Positions 7,653-10,166 of a stretch of DNA of 10,166 nucleotides are shown piece by piece. The stretch's first letter is position 1, and every line of letters begins with the position of its first letter. Origin of the DNA: JANNAV01 sp031384695 (GTDB taxonomy: Bacteria; Pseudomonadota; Alphaproteobacteria; Rhodobacterales; Rhodobacteraceae); NCBI GenBank assembly GCA_031384695.1, contig JANNAV010000126.1, forward strand, positions 1 through 10,166. The letters run 5' to 3'. A model generated the notes under the pieces. That model was not told where the DNA came from. It did no database searches and saw only the letters and a program-made list of their open reading frames with translations. Position numbers and translations under genes: made by a program.

Positions 7653-7715
7653 GCGAATCTTCTCCGGTCGGGGAGGACAAGCATAGTCACACCAACCCGC
7701 CGATGAAAGCCGGGC

Positions 7716-9281
7716 TTATGCCCAGATTTGCCGCCCCCAATCGCGAATGCGGTCGGCAAGATGTTCGTTCACCAGATAAACCGCGCCGATCCCCAGCACC
7801 AAAGGCAGCGAATAATGCCAGTTGCCGATCAGGCTGCCCGGCAACCCCGTCACAAAACCCGTCACCGCATCCCAAACCGCGCGCAGATGCGAACACCCGA
7901 GGCCCGCCCGGCAGGCGTTATACCTTGTAATCATGGGCAAAACCACCAACGCGGCCACCAGACAGATCGTCACCCAATTGGTGGCCTTGCGCAGCCTGAT
8001 CAGGCCCGCCACCGCCGCAACCGCCGCCTCGTTGCGCACAAGCCCATGGTCGATGCTGGCAGGCGGCCCCATCACAATCGCCGGATAAACCCGGAAATCG
8101 CCCGGCAAACCCACCGGCGCATAGCCGTCCGCGCTGCTCAGCATTTTCGCGCGCAGCGAATAATGCACCACCGGCACCCCGCCAAACGCCTCGCCCCCCT
8201 CGATCGGGCGCGGCGCATAGCGGTAGCCCGACGCCAACCCCCCACGCGAATCGTGCGTCAGGGCTTGCGGATAAAGCCGCCGCCGATACCGGTCCAGCAC
8301 CTCGGTATCCAACTCCAACCCCTGCCGCAGCGCCTCGTCGGCAATCCACAACAGCGGCTCATACGCCACCTCGTCATTGGGATAGCCACCTCCCACATCC
8401 GAATGCACCCCGGCAAACCACACTTCGCTGATATCGGGCCGCGCCTCCAACAACGGCCTCGGCCCCTGATCGAACCGCAAGGGATGAAACGTCAGCCGCT
8501 CGTCATCCGCCGCCAGCGCGTGCCGCACCTTTCGCACCATCGAACTGCAACGGCGGTTGCGAAACTGGATCGGCCAGATCAGCCAGTTGTAAACCCGGCG
8601 CAGTTCCTCCACCGGCAGGCCATAAGCCTCCACCGTGTCAAACAGCCCCATGAAGGTGATCGCCACCTCCTTGTGCCTCTGCCCGCGCGGCTGCTGTGCC
8701 TTCACCTCGGCATAGCTCATCTGCCCCAGAACCTTGCGCAGCACCCAGGTGACACCGTCCCGCACCCCGCGCACCACCGAAATCAACGGGTTCATCTGCA
8801 GCCTGCCGCCCGCCACCAGCGGTGCCGTCTCGGTACGATAGGCCCGCCACGCCGCCAGCGCGTTACGCTTCATCTCGGCACCGGTCACCGGCCGCCCATT
8901 AATCACGCGCGGCAAAATCCCCTGCGATGCGATCAGGCTGGCCAAAGTGCGTACGGTAAATGCGCCCCGGCTGAACCCGAAAAGATGAATCTCATCGGTC
9001 CATTCCTTGTCCTGACACCAGTTCCAGCACAAAAACCGGTACAGCCTGCGCACGTTGAACGGCACACCAAAGCCGATCAACCCGTCCACCGCCCGGATCA
9101 CGCCAATCGAAGAGGTGCCAACCCCCGGAATATAGCGCGCAAGCTGCAATGGCGCGCCCTCGCGCCGGGTCTTGTCCAACGCCTGATACAACCGCCAGAC
9201 ATTCGATTCCTGGCGGAAATAGGCATTGCCGGTGCCATCGGCAAACACCACGATCTTCTTCGGCTCGCCGCCCTGCCCCAT
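7716..9281 (-). CDS. DUF2235 alpha/beta hydrolase (Tle1-like phospholipase fold) with C-terminal membrane segments
   Basis: A 521-residue predicted serine hydrolase. Family signatures are all present: VVFADGTGN at 11-19, the nucleophile elbow GFSRG at 102-106 with Ser104, GLFDTVEAYG at 212-221 with Asp215, and WFAGVHSDVGGGYP at 288-301 with His293 and Asp295. The DUF2235 family includes Tle1 phospholipases delivered by type VI secretion, but also many proteins of unknown role. Two hydrophobic segments near the C terminus (about 435-453 and 487-505) are probably membrane-spanning, so the enzyme would be anchored at the inner membrane. No signal peptide is seen. The ATG at 9281 is chosen because GGAGGG lies six bases before it. 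A TTG start at 9428 would add 49 Cys-rich residues and is unlikely. No VgrG, PAAR, Hcp or immunity gene is in the window, so calling it an effector is not justified. Substrate, possibly a lipid ester, is inference. Confidence 0.88.
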   Translation of the reverse strand: MGQGGEPKKIVVFADGTGNAYFRQESNVWRLYQALDKTRREGAPLQLARYIPGVGTSSIGVIRAVDGLIGFGVPFNVRRLYRFLCWNWCQDKEWTDEIHLFGFSRGAFTVRTLASLIASQGILPRVINGRPVTGAEMKRNALAAWRAYRTETAPLVAGGRLQMNPLISVVRGVRDGVTWVLRKVLGQMSYAEVKAQQPRGQRHKEVAITFMGLFDTVEAYGLPVEELRRVYNWLIWPIQFRNRRCSSMVRKVRHALAADDERLTFHPLRFDQGPRPLLEARPDISEVWFAGVHSDVGGGYPNDEVAYEPLLWIADEALRQGLELDTEVLDRYRRRLYPQALTHDSRGGLASGYRYAPRPIEGGEAFGGVPVVHYSLRAKMLSSADGYAPVGLPGDFRVYPAIVMGPPASIDHGLVRNEAAVAAVAGLIRLRKATNWVTICLVAALVVLPMITRYNACRAGLGCSHLRAVWDAVTGFVTGLPGSLIGNWHYSLPLVLGIGAVYLVNEHLADRIRDWGRQIWA

Positions 9282-9317
9282 CCTGATCCCTCCACTGCAA
9301 GCCACAGCGCAGCAAGC

Positions 9318-9336
9318 CGTGGCACAGCATGCCACG
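9318..9336. promoter_or_regulatory. Short perfect inverted repeat upstream of the DUF2235 gene
   Basis: CGTGGCA at 9318-9324 and TGCCACG at 9330-9336 pair perfectly around a 5-base CAGCA spacer, 37 bases upstream of the DUF2235 ATG. GCCAC recurs at 9301-9305 and 9338-9342, giving a cluster of half-sites. It could be an operator for a dimeric regulator, or a hairpin in the 5' untranslated RNA of the hydrolase. A TTGACT (reverse of 9353-9358) lies just upstream on the minus strand, but no convincing -10 follows it. Confidence 0.4.
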
Positions 9337-9380
9337 CGGCCACAATCAATCAAGTCAAACTTGGGCCTCCGGGACGGACG

Positions 9381-9390
9381 CCCCCCCCCC
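9381..9390. repeat. Run of ten C in the divergent intergenic region
   Basis: Ten consecutive C bases lie between the DUF2235 gene and the RTX gene: 100 bases upstream of the hydrolase ATG and about 30 bases upstream of the candidate -35 box of the RTX gene. With the preferred starts it is outside both coding regions. Homopolymers of this length can slip during replication and change promoter spacing, but they also cause sequencing errors. Its presence is directly seen; any function is inference. Confidence 0.9.
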
Positions 9391-9419
9391 GAACCCGTAG
9401 CCCACCACCCGAGTGCGGC

Positions 9420-9448
9420 TTGACCCAAATTCAGACATCGTCAGTAAT
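9420..9448 (+). promoter_or_regulatory. Candidate sigma-70-type promoter for the RTX gene
   Basis: TTGACC at 9420-9425 (five of six matches to the -35 consensus) is followed by a 17-base spacer and AGTAAT at 9443-9448 (four of six to the -10). Transcription would start near 9455 and give a leader of about 75 bases ending in the AT-rich stretch before the AGGAG ribosome site. The match is reasonable but was found by eye, so it is only a candidate. Confidence 0.35.
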
Positions 9449-9530
9449 CCTTCAACCGGCACCCGGATTGGGGCCTGTCGGCTGATGGCTCTGCAAAACT
9501 GAACTATTGAAATTTTACAGGAGAAATTGG

Positions 9531-10166
9531 ATGGCACGGCTTGTTGGTGACAGAAATGGCGTTCCCATAAATGATATCCTGAGCGGCGGCGCGGCGGGCG
9601 ATTACATCTCGGGCCTGCTTCTGAACGACGTGCTCTCGGGCGGCGGCGGCGTCGATTCCATCGAAGGTGGCAAGGGCGCGGATACCATCTATGGCGGCAC
9701 CGAAACGGATCTGCTTGCTGGCGACGATGACAACGACGATATCTACGGCGGCGATGGCGACGACTTTATGAACGGCGGCAAGGGCCTCGACAAGCTCTAT
9801 GGTGGCATAGGCAATGACAATTTGCAGGGCGACAGTTCAGCCTCCGACGTATCCGCCGATACGCTTGACGGCGGTATAGGCAACGATGTGCTGTTCGGCC
9901 TCAGTGGCAATGATCTGCTGTCGGGCGGCGATGATATCGACCTGATCGTCGGCGGCGCGGGCAATGATACCGGCAACGGCGACGCGGGCAACGACGAGGT
10001 GGTGGGCAATGCAGGAGCCGACAAGCTGTTTGGCGGCGACGGCAACGACCGGCTGTTTGGCCACACCATCCTGTTCTTTCTCGGCGATCTGGATGATGGT
10101 GCGATCGACCAGCTGTTCGGCGGTGCCGGCCACGACATTCTGGCGGGTGGCAATGGCCGCGACGAG
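9531..10166 (+). CDS. RTX calcium-binding repeat protein, N-terminal part (runs off the window)
   Basis: The frame is open from ATG 9531 to the last base, 212 residues, with no stop. AGGAG at 9519-9523, seven bases before the ATG, supports the start; an in-frame TGA at 9483-9485 limits extension. From residue 10 onward the protein is built of nonapeptides of the GGxGxDxUx type (for example GGKGADTIY at 46, GGDGDDFMN at 73, GGIGNDNLQ at 91, GGDGNDRLF at 168), which fold as a calcium-filled parallel beta-roll. Nine-residue phase holds from 10 to 99, from 114 to 176, and from 197 to the end. RTX proteins are normally exported by a type I secretion system using a C-terminal uncleaved signal, which would lie beyond the window, as might the catalytic or adhesive domain. 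There is no N-terminal signal peptide or other domain. Toxin, protease, adhesin, lipase or S-layer-like roles cannot be told apart here. Confidence 0.9.
   Translation, partial: MARLVGDRNGVPINDILSGGAAGDYISGLLLNDVLSGGGGVDSIEGGKGADTIYGGTETDLLAGDDDNDDIYGGDGDDFMNGGKGLDKLYGGIGNDNLQGDSSASDVSADTLDGGIGNDVLFGLSGNDLLSGGDDIDLIVGGAGNDTGNGDAGNDEVVGNAGADKLFGGDGNDRLFGHTILFFLGDLDDGAIDQLFGGAGHDILAGGNGRDE
9558..10166 (+). repeat. RTX nonapeptide repeat tract (27-bp units, diverged)
   Basis: Nineteen units can be counted in the visible protein: ten without interruption (residues 10-99), seven (114-176), then one and a partial one from 197, plus two expanded units at 100-113 and 177-196. The encoding DNA is an imperfect 27-bp tandem repeat rich in GGCGGC and GGCAACGAY. 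Units differ enough that recent duplication is not obvious. The tract continues to the window edge. Confidence 0.88.

Noticed and set aside
9282..9428. N-terminal extension of the DUF2235 protein from a TTG at 9428, with a Cys-rich stretch (CCATACCAVAC)
   Set aside because: A strong GGAGGG ribosome site sits six bases before the ATG at 9281, and the DUF2235 homology begins just after it. The extension is translated intergenic DNA that includes the C10 run.
7728..9485. A 585-codon open frame on the + strand covering the whole DUF2235 gene
   Set aside because: It is rich in His, Arg, Pro and Gln with no recognisable motif, as expected for the antisense of a GC-rich gene. The opposite strand carries clear family signatures and a strong ribosome site.
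7716..10166. DUF2235 hydrolase plus RTX gene as a secreted toxin/immunity or type VI effector locus
   Set aside because: The genes are divergent, there are no secretion, adaptor or immunity genes in view, and the hydrolase appears membrane-anchored. The link is adjacency only.

Overview
The window looks like chromosomal DNA from a high-GC alphaproteobacterium, most likely Rhodobacteraceae. This rests on GC-rich third codon positions, the style of the encoded proteins, and a GC-rich hairpin with a GGGATATTTG tail that resembles an element I remember as recurrent in that family. The assignment is inferred from memory, not searched. There is no rRNA, tRNA, CRISPR array, transposase or integrase.

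Positions 1-2955 (+): the end of a sugar/polyol operon. It has the C-terminal part of one MalK/UgpC-type ABC ATPase, a complete second ATPase overlapping it by 8 bases, and, 26 bases on, a fused DhaK-DhaL dihydroxyacetone-type kinase with all its recognisable catalytic residues. Together they suggest uptake of a small polyol or keto-sugar and its ATP-dependent phosphorylation. The permeases and binding protein must lie upstream, outside the window.

Positions 3079-5141 (+): tldD, encoding a zinc metalloprotease, overlaps through ATGA a glutathione S-transferase-like gene. A hairpin begins at the GST stop codon. The convergent gap to 5360 also holds the GC-rich hairpin, placed to end the opposite-strand gene.

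Positions 5361-9281 (-): tex, an RNA-binding S1/YqgF protein, lies 63 bases downstream of a DUF2235 alpha/beta hydrolase of the Tle1 phospholipase type, which carries two predicted C-terminal membrane segments.

Positions 9282-10166: a 249-base divergent intergenic region with a 7-bp-stem hairpin and a run of ten C, then the start of an RTX gene on + that runs off the end. The visible 212 residues are nonapeptide calcium-binding repeats from residue 10 on, in strict nine-residue phase, with two loop expansions and no N-terminal domain.

Most of the window is ordinary metabolic and housekeeping content. The part most worth a second look is the right end: the membrane-anchored DUF2235 hydrolase, the divergent intergenic region and the all-repeat RTX protein.
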